Shown here piece by piece: positions 43,801-51,785 of a stretch of DNA of 64,000 bases. The stretch comes from CAMDPA01 sp963825625 (GTDB lineage Bacteria; Pseudomonadota; Alphaproteobacteria; Rhizobiales; Hyphomicrobiaceae): positions 124,001 to 188,000 of the forward strand of contig CAWGUF010000023.1 in assembly GCA_963825625.1 (NCBI GenBank), in the 5' to 3' direction. How positions within the stretch are numbered: position 1 is the first letter of the stretch; every line of letters begins with the position of its first letter. The notes under the pieces are model-generated. The model worked only from the letters and a program-made list of their open reading frames with translations, had not been told where the DNA came from and made no database searches. Both the position numbers and the translations under genes were made by a program.

Positions 43801-44589
43801 CAAACCGAAAGCGGTCGAGGTCCCCGCCGCTTGATCGCTCGCAGCAACGACGCAGGTCAGGTCTTCCGGCTGGTCGGCTTTTATCCGAGCATGCAGGGCG
43901 GCAGCATGCGACTGGACGTCAATCTGGATGGACGCGGCGATGCCGAGAAAACAGGGCTGCTGCAGGTGCGGCAGTTCAACATACTCGGCGATCCAGTGGC
44001 CTACGAACCGGCCGCGACCGAAGACGCCCCGCCAGCACGGCGTGGCCAGAAGTTGATGCAGCGCCCGGTGCTTCCATTCAATTCCATGCGAGCGCCGTTT
44101 TCCGTCGGCCATGGTCAGTTCGTCATCGAGGATGCCGATCTGCGGGGCCCCGTGCTCGGCGTCGTATTAAAGGGTAAGGCGGATTATCGAGCCAGCTCAC
44201 TCGATCTCGGCGGTACCTACGTGCCGCTGCAAGGACTGAACTCCGCGATCGGGCAGTTCCCGATTCTCGGCCAGTTGCTGGCTGGTCCGCGCGGAGAAGG
44301 CGTGCTGGGCATGACTTTCGCGATCCAAGGGCCGATGGCGCGACCGCAAGTGATCGTGAACCCGGTCTCGTTCGGACTGCCGGGCATCCTGCGCGAGATG
44401 ATGCAAATGACAAATCCGACACCTCGCGTGACGCCCGACCGGCCGGCAGCCGGACCAAAGGCCAGGCAGGGGCCGGCCGTTCGCTCTTCCAATCCGGCGA
44501 CAAAAAGAGCGCGCCGACGGGACAACAGTTCAACGGTCGATGACGAAGGCGGATGGTCGTCGCGAACCGAGCCGCAAGTGAGACAATGA
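40855..44589 (+). CDS. Large AsmA-like / DUF3971 envelope protein
   Basis: 1244 residues from a TTG at 40855; the first 45 residues are very basic and a later start is possible, but the membrane helix at about 50-72 (WVLTRLAAPVLLLAAIACGVI) must be included. The rest is a long beta-rich body. The C-terminus LDLGGTYVPLQGLNSAIGQF, PILGQLLAGPRGEGVLGMTF and VNPVSFGLPGILREM is the AsmA-like C-terminal motif (AsmA_2/DUF3971). Such proteins are anchored in the inner membrane, span the periplasm as a lipid-carrying groove and feed phospholipid to the outer membrane. It is one of the longest intact frames here and shows no frameshift. Confidence 0.85.
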   Translation: MARTAWTKRGRARKRQPRSSFDATRKPVQGATWREKESRPRPAWLRWPLWVLTRLAAPVLLLAAIACGVIYVRLLNGPISLKSLAEPIAKAIEADLGGFGVAVGDAAVVLTDAHTLEFRLRDVQLSDHDKAPVALAPLAAVTLSTNALWVGKIAPERVVLIEPRLLLFYSRENGLSLSFARPQTSADARAVQSPATTATPAVAAAGAAYDAASDGRAIDMGKAIARLATQAHDDATAASFLKQVGLRNATLIFDTAGQQAIWRIPDGDFGFNHRRQGNVVGGNMLLATAAGRSQLTFSVRENQHAGAIGLDVRFKNLVPRSIADTLPLFAPLALLDLPVDGAADLALSPAGELLTAQFAFEGRRGAIRAEWPGGGKLGIESGTLKLHYRSDASRIVLAPSRIASSRSWLTLGGTIDVPKAAGQDWGFEISGLEGSIADDSLGLAAKPLQVLRLRGRVDAAGTALRLDEAKLKVDDGEVSMTGTIPARGTGERLEVKGTFSPMRADALMRIWPPLIASDARDWSARHVEAGRLAAGRFLVEQRKGRGSDGATRVSVSLVGEDVRIKPRIGRETVTASKALFRLEGDQMEIAAPDAVLLTGSNRRLPLKGVRLLADNVSSPTARGELTLRAQGPVQAAIDLLPARSRSGRPIKLPGQEIDGKLDTTLNISVPLGKALSADDVKIRGRGRITEGKAQNVLGSHDVHGASIAFDLNDQAMDANGELLISGVAAKITFGRIFAASEADQPPLLLRANLDAADRTQLKLDVNDIVQGDVPVELKVSPVGSSEPKIEVRADLTAAELVLESLAWKKPAGRSAILTFDIEDGGQGLTELRNFRLSGQDIALNGSMSLDKKSRIVSFTFPNMSLNVISRLQADGQLRNGNVWAVKVKGQTFDGRDFFRSLFSVGQIRDKPLPPGAGRAGLEIDAEIDNVLGFHDLALRSLKMRMSKRAGRITGLKASGAVVGEAAIAGQDRVAGATLDVDVQTESGRGPRRLIARSNDAGQVFRLVGFYPSMQGGSMRLDVNLDGRGDAEKTGLLQVRQFNILGDPVAYEPAATEDAPPARRGQKLMQRPVLPFNSMRAPFSVGHGQFVIEDADLRGPVLGVVLKGKADYRASSLDLGGTYVPLQGLNSAIGQFPILGQLLAGPRGEGVLGMTFAIQGPMARPQVIVNPVSFGLPGILREMMQMTNPTPRVTPDRPAAGPKARQGPAVRSSNPATKRARRRDNSSTVDDEGGWSSRTEPQVRQ

Positions 44590-44696
44590 TGAGGATCGCG
44601 TGCCGCACGCAGCCACTGGCGTTGTTCCGCGGTCGTGGTATTGTGCGCCATATGTTCCGTCGCCGCGTCAATCGCCCGCTCGAAGAGGTCGCAAGC

Positions 44697-45527
44697 ATGC
44701 ACGTTTCCGCTCCCGTCCTAGCGAAAGTATTTGCCCGGACGGCATTGGCCGCGGCCACCCTTGCCATGGCTTCGGCCACGGTCCAAGCACAGCGGTACGG
44801 TGACGAGCGCGGCAACTTTCGCCAGCAAAACAGCCGAGCAGGCAGCAGCCAGGCGGATGTGCCCGGTCGTTTCGACTATTATGCCCTCGTGCTGTCGTGG
44901 AGCCCGACGCACTGCCTCGGCGTGCCGCGCGGCAAGCGCGATCCGCAATGCGACCCTCGCGGACGACGGTTTGCGTTCGTGCTGCACGGACTGTGGCCGC
45001 AGTACGAGCGCGGCTTTCCCAACAGCTGCCGGACTCGGGAGAAGCCGTTCGTCCCGCAGCGGACAATCGACAAGATGCGCGACATCATGCCGAGCCCCGG
45101 CCTGACCATTCACGAATACCGCAAGCACGGCACCTGCTCGGGCATGGGGCCCGAAGCCTATTACGACCTCTCGCGCCGCCTGTTCGACAAGGTCAAGGTG
45201 CCGCCGCGCTTTCGCGATCCAACGCAGCAGCAGATGCTGCCAACGCGGCAGGTGATAGACGAGTTCCTGACTGCCAACCCCAAGCTCAAGCCGGATATGA
45301 TGGCCATCGTTTGTGGAAGATCGGGCAACCGACTGCGCGAGGTGCGGATCTGCTTCTCGCGAGAAGGCGAATTCAGGACCTGTGGCAGCAACGAGAACCA
45401 GCGCAAGCTGTGCAATTCGCCGCGTGTCTATGTCCCGCCGGTGCGCCAGGGTCGGGCATTGCCTGAGCGTGACCAGGGCGGTCCCCGCCTTCCTGGCCCT
45501 CCTCCGCGTGGTGGACGTGAACTCTGA
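44697..45527 (+). CDS. Secreted ribonuclease T2 family protein
   Basis: 276 residues from the ATG at 44697, with GAGG upstream; longer frames are open further back. A signal peptide (ALAAATLAMASATVQAQ) leads into the RNase T2 fold. Both active-site segments are intact: FAFVLHGLWPQYERGFP (CAS I, His) and LTIHEYRKHGTCSGMGP (CAS II, Glu/His/Lys/His). Cys pairs are in place (SPTHCLG, NSCRTR, GTCSG, ICFS, RTCGS, KLCNS). It cleaves RNA in the periplasm or outside, through 2',3'-cyclic phosphate. The last 25 residues are a Pro/Arg/Gly-rich tail. It begins 108 bases after the AsmA-like gene. Confidence 0.92.
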   Translation: MHVSAPVLAKVFARTALAAATLAMASATVQAQRYGDERGNFRQQNSRAGSSQADVPGRFDYYALVLSWSPTHCLGVPRGKRDPQCDPRGRRFAFVLHGLWPQYERGFPNSCRTREKPFVPQRTIDKMRDIMPSPGLTIHEYRKHGTCSGMGPEAYYDLSRRLFDKVKVPPRFRDPTQQQMLPTRQVIDEFLTANPKLKPDMMAIVCGRSGNRLREVRICFSREGEFRTCGSNENQRKLCNSPRVYVPPVRQGRALPERDQGGPRLPGPPPRGGREL

Positions 45528-45685
45528 GAGCGAATGTCGGCGCCGCAAGGACGGTTGGGCCAAGGCGGCCCAACGCCTTCCGGTTGTGGCGGTTGCTGGG
45601 GATTAACTGGCCTGCCAGCATTGAGCGCCTCTCACTTCGGCGCGACACTCTCGTTGTCGATTCCCGGCGCGCGAGGATTTTCGCT

Positions 45686-46180
45686 ATGAGTGAGGCCACA
45701 AGCCGGACCGGTTGGCTGGCGCCCTCCCGAACAGAAAGCATTCGTCGGACCTCACCGGCCATCAGCGCGGCATTGGGTTTCGTGGCAGGCGTTGTCTTCT
45801 GGCACTTTGTCGGGTTCTGGGACTTCGTGAGCGATACCCTTCTGGTGCCGGGTCGCGGTACCGCGACGGCCCATCTCACCAGTGGTGACGGCAGGGCTGC
45901 CGCCGCCGCCACGCGCCGGGCCACGCCTGGCACCGCAGTCGCTGGCACAACCGCGAGTGCGGGGCAGGGATGTTCGACCTTGCTCATAGACCGGAAGAAT
46001 GGCGCGACCGCAACCGCCCCTTGCCCCGCCGACTTCATTGTGATCGCGGGACCGCGGCGTGCTGATCGCGGGGATCTTGATAAGAGCGCCAGGAATAAGA
46101 GCGCCGAGACAGGCAAGGCAGGCGCAAACGGCCCTCTCCAAGGCTACCCGCCCGGCCGGCAGAACGCACCCCGGCAATAG
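45686..46180 (+). CDS. Single-pass membrane protein of unknown function
   Basis: 164 residues from the ATG at 45686. One hydrophobic helix, AALGFVAGVVFWHFVGFWDFVSD, at about 28-50 is of the FWHFVGFW type that recurs in small alphaproteobacterial membrane proteins. The part after it is Ala/Gly/Thr-rich, has two Cys (GQGCSTLL, TAPCPADF) and is probably periplasmic. The tail is basic. I do not recognise the family. It stands alone between RNase T2 and another unknown gene. Confidence 0.6.
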   Translation: MSEATSRTGWLAPSRTESIRRTSPAISAALGFVAGVVFWHFVGFWDFVSDTLLVPGRGTATAHLTSGDGRAAAAATRRATPGTAVAGTTASAGQGCSTLLIDRKNGATATAPCPADFIVIAGPRRADRGDLDKSARNKSAETGKAGANGPLQGYPPGRQNAPRQ

Positions 46181-46351
46181 GCGCACGAAAAGGCCGGATG
46201 GCCGCGGCGTCGGCTCAATCTTCAATTTGATACATGGGTTAGGCGCGCATTAACGCCCTTGGTGCATGCTGTTCAAAGAGACAACTATCGGTTTCAAGTG
46301 ACGACCGGCGTGGGGCTTGGTCCTCTTCCGATATGTCGAGTGGGGACAGTA

Positions 46352-46834
46352 ATGTTCGGGTCTGCGGCCATAGGTTCGATCTGGCGTGTCGTTGCGCGGT
46401 TATTCGGTGCCGCGCGGGACCCAATTCAGCCAGCGATAACGGATGCGGCGGGGAGCGCGGCAATTGGCGTGCAGAACCGCACGGCATCTCCGGCTCCGGC
46501 CGTTGCCGGCTATGTCTACCGCCTGGAATTGGCGCAAGTCGAGATCAAGCCAGGCAAACGGCCCAACGGCTTCATGTTGCATGCCCGACTTGCCAGCGTC
46601 GCCAAGCTCAACGTGCCTGTCGGCAAGCGCCCTTTCTCGGTGCAGCCTGCCGATCGAAATTCACCGCCGATCCCCTCGGCGCGGGTCGGCGCCAAAAGCC
46701 GTCGTCATGCCCCCAGCGGAACCAGGGTGCTGAAGGCAAAGGCGCCATCGCGTGCGTCCGCCACGATCATACCGTTCCCGGCGGGCGCTGCTCGTGCTGC
46801 AGCCGCGAAGAAGAAGGCGCGACGGGCCGCGTAA
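46352..46834 (+). CDS. Hypothetical protein with basic C-terminus
   Basis: About 160 residues from the ATG at 46352 (GGGGAC upstream); a longer frame from 46259 is open. A short N-terminal amphipathic stretch (IGSIWRVVARLFG) is followed by a folded-looking part (VYRLELAQVEIKPGKRPNGFMLHARLASV) and a tail ending in ATIIPFPAGAARAAAAKKK, rich in Ala and Lys/Arg. The tail suggests nucleic-acid or membrane contact, though this is inference. No family is recognised. Confidence 0.5.
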   Translation: MFGSAAIGSIWRVVARLFGAARDPIQPAITDAAGSAAIGVQNRTASPAPAVAGYVYRLELAQVEIKPGKRPNGFMLHARLASVAKLNVPVGKRPFSVQPADRNSPPIPSARVGAKSRRHAPSGTRVLKAKAPSRASATIIPFPAGAARAAAAKKKARRAA

Positions 46835-46996
46835 CGGCGACCATGCCTAGTGTGCCGCGGCTGCGCCTTTTGCAGTCCGCAAGCGGGAAGGTTCTCGCCG
46901 CAATAGTGTCCATACCGCCTCTTGTGGTTCCTTTTGCTTCCAAAGCTCGCTTGCCGGCCGTACTGCGTGGACGGGCGAACGCCGGAATCGGGACAC

Positions 46997-47752
46997 TTAG
47001 CCAGCTCGCCGCATGCGCTCCGGTTTCCAATGTGCGGGCGTGCGGCAAATGAGACCAAGGCTGCCGTCGGTGGCGACGGTGCCGATCAGCGTCGGATCGA
47101 GGCTCCAGCAACCCGCCAGGTGCATGACGTGCGCCTCTGTCACGCAGATGGGGACGATTGGGCCTGTGTCGTGCCGACGGCCGCGGCCATTCCTCATCTC
47201 GGTCAGTCGCAGCCCCAGCCCGCGCTCTTCCTTGCTGACGCGCCCCTTGTTCCAGATCATGCCCTCATCACCGACGGCAAAAGCGCGTACGAGCTTGCCG
47301 TCCGAGACGCGAGCCCAGGCGTAACAATCGAGCGGCGGATAGCTGAGATAATAGTGGGCTTGCGGGAAAGCCGCAGCGAGATCGAGAAGGACCGGCGTGC
47401 ATTTGTCCACGAATGCCGGCCCCATGGGTTGGGGCAATGACAGACCGACCACAAAGATCCAGCCATCCAGAGGCGGTGTCATATAGACGTGCTGCTCACT
47501 CAAGCGCGCGTCATAGACCGTGCCAATCCCGGAGTTCCAGTTGGCCTTCTCGATGGGATGCAGATGCAGAATTTCGGCGACGCGGGCTACGTCTGTCGTC
47601 TTGACGGCCAGCCATGCCATCGAGCAACCGAACGGGGCCGGCCGGTCTGGCGTGCTGTCATAGAGGACCCGCTCCTCCCGTATCCGCGGCGCCAGGACGA
47701 AGGCAGCCAACGTAACGGTAACCACGAGGAGCACGCTGATGGTGAAGATCAC
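46997..47752 (-). CDS. Hypothetical membrane-anchored protein
   Basis: 251 residues from a GTG at 47752. An N-terminal helix (IFTISVLLVVTVTLAAFVLAP) anchors the protein; the rest is a globular domain with WLAVKTTDVARVAEILHL, GWIFVVGLSLPQPMGP and YYLSYPPLDCYAWARVSDG, and Cys and Trp that look conserved. The pattern resembles an uncharacterised rhizobial family, but I cannot name it. A possible short upstream frame ends on its start codon. Confidence 0.65.
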   Translation of the reverse strand: MIFTISVLLVVTVTLAAFVLAPRIREERVLYDSTPDRPAPFGCSMAWLAVKTTDVARVAEILHLHPIEKANWNSGIGTVYDARLSEQHVYMTPPLDGWIFVVGLSLPQPMGPAFVDKCTPVLLDLAAAFPQAHYYLSYPPLDCYAWARVSDGKLVRAFAVGDEGMIWNKGRVSKEERGLGLRLTEMRNGRGRRHDTGPIVPICVTEAHVMHLAGCWSLDPTLIGTVATDGSLGLICRTPAHWKPERMRRAG

Positions 47753-47940
47753 TGCGCTTTTCCAGGTTTCCCGTTCTCGATTCTCGGCGTGAACACAACG
47801 TACAATGGGACCCGTGTAGGGGGCTTGATCTCAGGCTGCAACGGCCGGTCAGACCACTCCTGGGGAAAAGGCCAGGACGGAGCAGAATTGGTGGCAACAG
47901 CTCGCTGTGGCTGCGCGCGTCGAGCCAATCCGCGTGTCAT
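47749..47940 (-). CDS. Possible short gene coupled to the membrane-anchored protein
   Basis: 63 codons whose TGA overlaps the GTG start of the next gene (GTGA), as in coupled genes. The second half, PLYVVFTPRIENGKPGKAQ, looks protein-like, while the first 25 residues are Arg/Pro-rich and unconvincing. It may be the true upstream partner or a chance frame. Confidence 0.25.
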   Translation of the reverse strand: MTRGLARRAQPQRAVATNSAPSWPFPQEWSDRPLQPEIKPPTRVPLYVVFTPRIENGKPGKAQ

Positions 47941-48359
47941 CGAAAGGGAGGCTCCTCCCCGGTAACCTGCGAGCGTGGCGAGGCACGAAGCACGTACGGC
48001 TGCGCGGGAAGAACAACAGGAGGCCAGGCGAACACCTACGGGTCGGCGGGGACTGACCCGATCGGCATTGCACTGGCCTCCAGACGTGCACGCACCGTAG
48101 TTTGGCGGCCGGTGGCGGGCACTGCTGTGAACGGTGAGGGAAGGAGCAGAATTGGGCGTGGCTCCGATGCCGTCGACCGTCCGACGACGCCCTTGCTAGG
48201 CCCTGAGCACGACAGAGGGATGAAAATGAGACAAACGGTGCGCGTATTGTCTCAGCCTGTGGATAAGTCGCGCCAAGTCTGCTCGGCAGCGGTGCGCTCG
48301 CGTGCTGGTTGCTATTGATATAGCTTGGTCGGCGGAAAGCAATCTTTGGAGACATTACC
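47753..48359. other. Gene-poor 0.6-kb stretch before the AIM24-like gene
   Basis: Apart from the doubtful 63-codon frame at its left end, I find no supported gene, hairpin or RNA gene here. The right 150 bases presumably carry the AIM24-like gene promoter; an AT-rich TTGATATAGC patch lies at about 48315. Confidence 0.4.
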
Positions 48360-49193
48360 ATGAGCAGCGGTTCCGTTCCGAACACTCTGGGTGGTGGTCG
48401 CAGGTCGGCGGGCGCGTCGGACGAGATCGATTTCCGCATCACCGGACAGGAAATGCAGTTCGTCGAGATCGAGCTCGATCCTGGCGAAAGCGCGATCGCC
48501 GAAGCGGGCGCGATGATGTTCAAGGATCCATCGATCGTTATGGACAGCGTTTTCGGCGACGGCAGCGGAAGTCAGTCCGGCATTTTCGGCAAGCTCGCAT
48601 CGGCCGGAAAGCGGCTGCTGACCGGCGAAAGCCTGTTCATGACGGTGTTCACGCACCAGGGTCAGGGCAAGGCCCGCGTCGCGTTCGCCGCTCCTTATCC
48701 GGGCACGATCCTCGCGTTCAAGCTTTCCGACCTCGGCGGCATGCTGGTCGCGCAACGCGATGCGTTCCTTTGCGCGGCCAAAGGGGTATCGATCGGCATT
48801 CACTTCCAGCGCAAGATCATGACGGGCCTGTTCGGCGGCGAAGGCTTCATCATGCAGCGACTGGAGGGCGACGGCTATGTCTTCGTGCACGTCGGCGGAT
48901 GCGTCATCGAGCGGCAACTGGCGGACGGCGAGGAGCTGCATATCGATACCGGTTGCGTCGCTGCCATGACGCCTTCGATCGACTTCGACGTGGTGCGCGC
49001 CGGCTCCATCAAATCCATGATATTCGGCGGCGAAGGGGTTTTCTTTGCACGCCTGCGCGGCCCCGGCACAGTCTGGATACAAAGCCTGCCGTTTTCGCGC
49101 CTTGCTGGCCGGGTGCTGGCCAACGCCACGGGTTTCTCCGGTAAAGGCGAGGGCTCGATCCTCGGCGGCATCCTGACGGGCGACAAGCATTAG
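48360..49193 (+). CDS. AIM24/TIGR00266 family protein
   Basis: 277 residues with GGAGACA before the ATG. The family is a beta-sandwich related to mitochondrial AIM24, whose bacterial role is unknown. Hallmarks are FVEIELDPGESAIAEAGAMM, YPGTILAFKLSDLGGMLVAQRDAFLCA, LFGGEGFIMQRLEGDGYVFVH and MIFGGEGVFFARLRGPGTVW. The C-terminus after RVLANATGFSGKGE is a short Gly-rich tail. It stands alone and is followed by a hairpin terminator shared with the converging TorF gene. Confidence 0.88.
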   Translation: MSSGSVPNTLGGGRRSAGASDEIDFRITGQEMQFVEIELDPGESAIAEAGAMMFKDPSIVMDSVFGDGSGSQSGIFGKLASAGKRLLTGESLFMTVFTHQGQGKARVAFAAPYPGTILAFKLSDLGGMLVAQRDAFLCAAKGVSIGIHFQRKIMTGLFGGEGFIMQRLEGDGYVFVHVGGCVIERQLADGEELHIDTGCVAAMTPSIDFDVVRAGSIKSMIFGGEGVFFARLRGPGTVWIQSLPFSRLAGRVLANATGFSGKGEGSILGGILTGDKH

Positions 49194-49217
49194 GCCGTCA
49201 GGCGAACCAAAACAGAA

Positions 49218-49249
49218 AGAGCCGGGACTGCTGCCCCGGCTCTTCTTCA
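49218..49249. terminator. Terminator between converging AIM24 and TorF genes
   Basis: AGAGCCGGG (49218-49226) pairs with CCCGGCTCT (49235-49243), followed by TTCTTC on the + strand and preceded by an A-rich run that reads as T on the other strand. It can serve both genes. Confidence 0.75.
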
Positions 49250-49280
49250 TGCATGGACTGCTCCGGGTCGCGGCGCGCTG

Positions 49281-50138
49281 TCAGAATGTGACTTTCGCGG
49301 TCGCAACGAACCTGTCGTCGCAGCCGAACACCTTACCCGTGCACCAATTGGTGTTCGTGCCGGTATTGGGGATATTGGTATCCCAGTAGCGGAAATCGAT
49401 GGACAGCTTGTCGAGGCCAAGCGTCAATCCGGCATTCCAGTAGAGGTAGCTGTCCTTGCCGTTCGCCGCGGTGAATGGGCTGCTGGCATCCGTGGCATCG
49501 CCGAATGAGGACCCCAGAGTGCCGCCGAGCGTGGGCACAATGCGGCCGATTTTGGGTAGCTCGTAGCTGGCGGTCCCCTCAACGGTCGTAACGGAGCCCT
49601 GCTTGCCGGTGTACTCCGGCGACCAGAACACTGTGACGCCCGTCGTCAGGTTGGGAACGAGCGAGACGCTGGCGCCAACCTTTGCTTCCACATAGTCGAG
49701 CTCGCCGACCTGGTTCCTGGCCGCCCCGGCGTCGTTTGCTCCGGGATAGACATAGTAGATCACGCCGAAGTCGAACGTGACCGGGCCCCACTTGGGCTTG
49801 ATGCCGGCGTACACGTCGATCTCGGTGTGCGCTTGGCTACTGCCGTCGGTGTTGGTGCCGAAATTCAGGCCCGATCCCCATACGCCTGCGTAGAACAGAC
49901 CGTAGGTCATATCGAGGCCGCCCTGGACGGTGGGCTTGCGCGCGTTCTGGGAAATGCCGCGGAAGATATAATCCGACGTGGCGCCAATGTTCCACGACCA
50001 TTCCAGCTTCCTGCCGGGGTCCGCTGGCGCCGCATCCTTCATGCTGCCCCGCGCCATGCCGTCGGCCATTGCCGGACCGGTCGCGATCACCGCCGTCAGT
50101 GCCGCCGTGCAAAGCCCCCTTACCCACGAGTAGATCAT
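49281..50138 (-). CDS. TorF family putative porin
   Basis: 285 residues from the ATG at 50138, with GGGG ten bases upstream. Signal peptide ends near PAMADGMARG. The mature part is a beta-barrel of the TorF/Gcw_chp type: SWNIGATSDYIFRGISQN at the start, VQGGLDMTYGLFYAGVWGSGLNF and WGPVTFDFGVIYYVYPGA. The barrel closes with a final Phe (ATAKVTF). One Cys pair (NWCTG, FGCDD) near the end should form a disulfide. It probably lets small solutes cross the outer membrane. A long leader region without genes lies upstream. Confidence 0.88.
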   Translation of the reverse strand: MIYSWVRGLCTAALTAVIATGPAMADGMARGSMKDAAPADPGRKLEWSWNIGATSDYIFRGISQNARKPTVQGGLDMTYGLFYAGVWGSGLNFGTNTDGSSQAHTEIDVYAGIKPKWGPVTFDFGVIYYVYPGANDAGAARNQVGELDYVEAKVGASVSLVPNLTTGVTVFWSPEYTGKQGSVTTVEGTASYELPKIGRIVPTLGGTLGSSFGDATDASSPFTAANGKDSYLYWNAGLTLGLDKLSIDFRYWDTNIPNTGTNTNWCTGKVFGCDDRFVATAKVTF

Positions 50139-50619
50139 CTCAATCCCCTTATCGGACCAAATCCCCATGCCATCCCGCCTGCGTATTCGGCACAAGGTCG
50201 AATCCAGCGCGTTCACGATCAAAGGGGGTGAAAGAGCCGGTAAGCACAAGCGAGAATTCATCCGATCCATGTCGCTCGAAAGACCAAGTTACAGTAAAGC
50301 AACAAATGGCGATGTTTGACTTTCTGACGTGCATTGTAAGGATAAGTATTAGGCAGATTCCCGGGTCCGATACTGCCTAAAAGCGAGTCAGTCTGCCTGT
50401 TTTTTACGCAGCCGTGTCGTCGGCGCTTTTTCATTTACTTCGGCGAGGCTGGACCTCGGTCGAGCAAGCGCCGATCGTAGGTGTCAGTGACGCGCGGCGC
50501 GGATGCATCGGCAGCCTCAGCCCACCGCCCGCCATGCTTCATGCCGGCATGCTTAGCTGGTAGGGTCTGCGCTTGCGGGACAGGCATCGCGGATAGAAGT
50601 CAACGATAGCGGAACAAGG
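50139..50619. other. Leader region upstream of TorF and the pterin cluster
   Basis: 480 bases with no supported gene. TTAGGCAG (50349-50356) and CTGCCTAA (50373-50380) form a perfect 8-bp inverted repeat in a locally AT-rich part, a candidate operator or short RNA terminator; a T6 run is at about 50400. Confidence 0.4.
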
Positions 50620-51396
50620 ATGAACCCTCACTCGGTCAAAGCGGCACTGATAACCGGTGCGGCGCACAGGATCGGCGCCACCATCGCGAGGACCCTTGCA
50701 ACGGACGGCTGGCATGTCGTGCTGCACTATTTCAGCTCTGATGCCGCGGCCGCCCGGTTGCAGCAGGACATCGCAAGGGCTGGCGGGCACGCGTCGATCG
50801 TGCAGGGCGACCTCGAGGACGCGGCAACACACGCGAGCCTGATCGACAAGGCTCGGCAACTGGCGCCCGGCCTGGAGCTTCTGGTCAACAATGCGTCGAC
50901 CTTTCCCCACGACACCGCGCAGACTTCGACCGCGGCTGCCATGACGCGCTGCTTCACCGTGAACACGATCGCGCCGATCTCGCTGGCGCAACGTTTTGCC
51001 GCCACACTACCTGACGAGCGGGACGGCCGCATCGTCAACATTCTCGACAACAGGGTGTTTGCGCCCAATCCGGACTTCTTCTCGTACGGTGTGTCCAAGC
51101 ACGCCCTCTATGGCGCGACGCAAATGCTGGCGCTGGCGCTGGCGCCCCGCGTGCGCGTCAACGGCATCGCGCCCGGCATCACGCTTGTCAGCGGTGACCA
51201 ATCCGACGAGAATTTCGCCGCCGCGCATGGCCTCAACCCGCTGGGCAGGGGATGCTCGCCGGAGGAGATCGCGCGGGCAGTTCTGTTTATCGCCGCAAGT
51301 CCCGCGATGACAGGAAGTGTCATCACGATCGACGGCGGGCAGACGCTGGCCAATCCGGGGCGCGACGTGCAATTCATCGCGGGGGGGCCGGAATGA
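50620..51396 (+). CDS. Short-chain reductase of the pteridine reductase/FolM type
   Basis: 258 residues. The nucleotide motif is ITGAAHRIGATIARTLA, the TGxxxRxG form used by pteridine reductases and FolM in place of the usual TGxxxGxG, with NADPH as expected cofactor. The active site has YGVSKHAL (Tyr and Lys), and ILDNRV puts Asp where other SDRs have Ser, again as in PTR1/FolM. NNAST follows in the fourth strand. It overlaps the next gene, a FolB homologue, by four bases and a second homologue follows, so it probably reduces a dihydropterin. FolM itself reduces dihydromonapterin. Confidence 0.82.
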   Translation: MNPHSVKAALITGAAHRIGATIARTLATDGWHVVLHYFSSDAAAARLQQDIARAGGHASIVQGDLEDAATHASLIDKARQLAPGLELLVNNASTFPHDTAQTSTAAAMTRCFTVNTIAPISLAQRFAATLPDERDGRIVNILDNRVFAPNPDFFSYGVSKHALYGATQMLALALAPRVRVNGIAPGITLVSGDQSDENFAAAHGLNPLGRGCSPEEIARAVLFIAASPAMTGSVITIDGGQTLANPGRDVQFIAGGPE

Positions 51397-51755
51397 AGGT
51401 TTCCAATTATACGCTGTTCCTCGATCGGCTGGTCGTCGAGGCCGAGATCGGGATTCACGATTTCGAGCGGGGCCAGCCGCAGCGCGTCGCGATCTCGATC
51501 AGCGTCGACATCTCGCCGGATCGGCTGCCGGGGACGGACGACATTGCTGCGACGTTCGACTACGACTGGGTTCGACTGCAGGTGCTGGAGCTGGTGCGCG
51601 GGAGAAGATTCGAGCTGCAGGAAACGCTAGCCAAAGGCATCGTCGACATACTTGCGAGCAGGCCGGAGATCGTGCGTATCACGGTGGAAACCTCCAAGCC
51701 TGACGTGTACGGGGATGTCGACACGGTCGGCTGCCGCCTGCAAGCCCACAGATGA
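51393..51755 (+). CDS. Dihydroneopterin aldolase-like protein (FolB family), first copy
   Basis: 120 residues, start inside the reductase stop (ATGA). The family aldolises dihydroneopterin to hydroxymethyl-dihydropterin and glycolaldehyde in folate synthesis, or epimerises its sugar chain (FolX). Visible are VVEAEIGIHDFERGQPQRV, then FDYDWVRLQVLELV, FELQETLAKGIVDIL and ITVETSKPDVYGD with the conserved catalytic-site Lys. The length fits FolB (about 120). Confidence 0.87.
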   Translation: MKVSNYTLFLDRLVVEAEIGIHDFERGQPQRVAISISVDISPDRLPGTDDIAATFDYDWVRLQVLELVRGRRFELQETLAKGIVDILASRPEIVRITVETSKPDVYGDVDTVGCRLQAHR

Positions 51756-51785
51756 AGGCGCCACCATGCGCGATGGACCAAACCG

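Noticed and set aside
47849..48523. 224-codon frame on the - strand
   Set aside because: It overlaps the AIM24-like gene and has Ser/Arg/Cys-rich composition without motifs.
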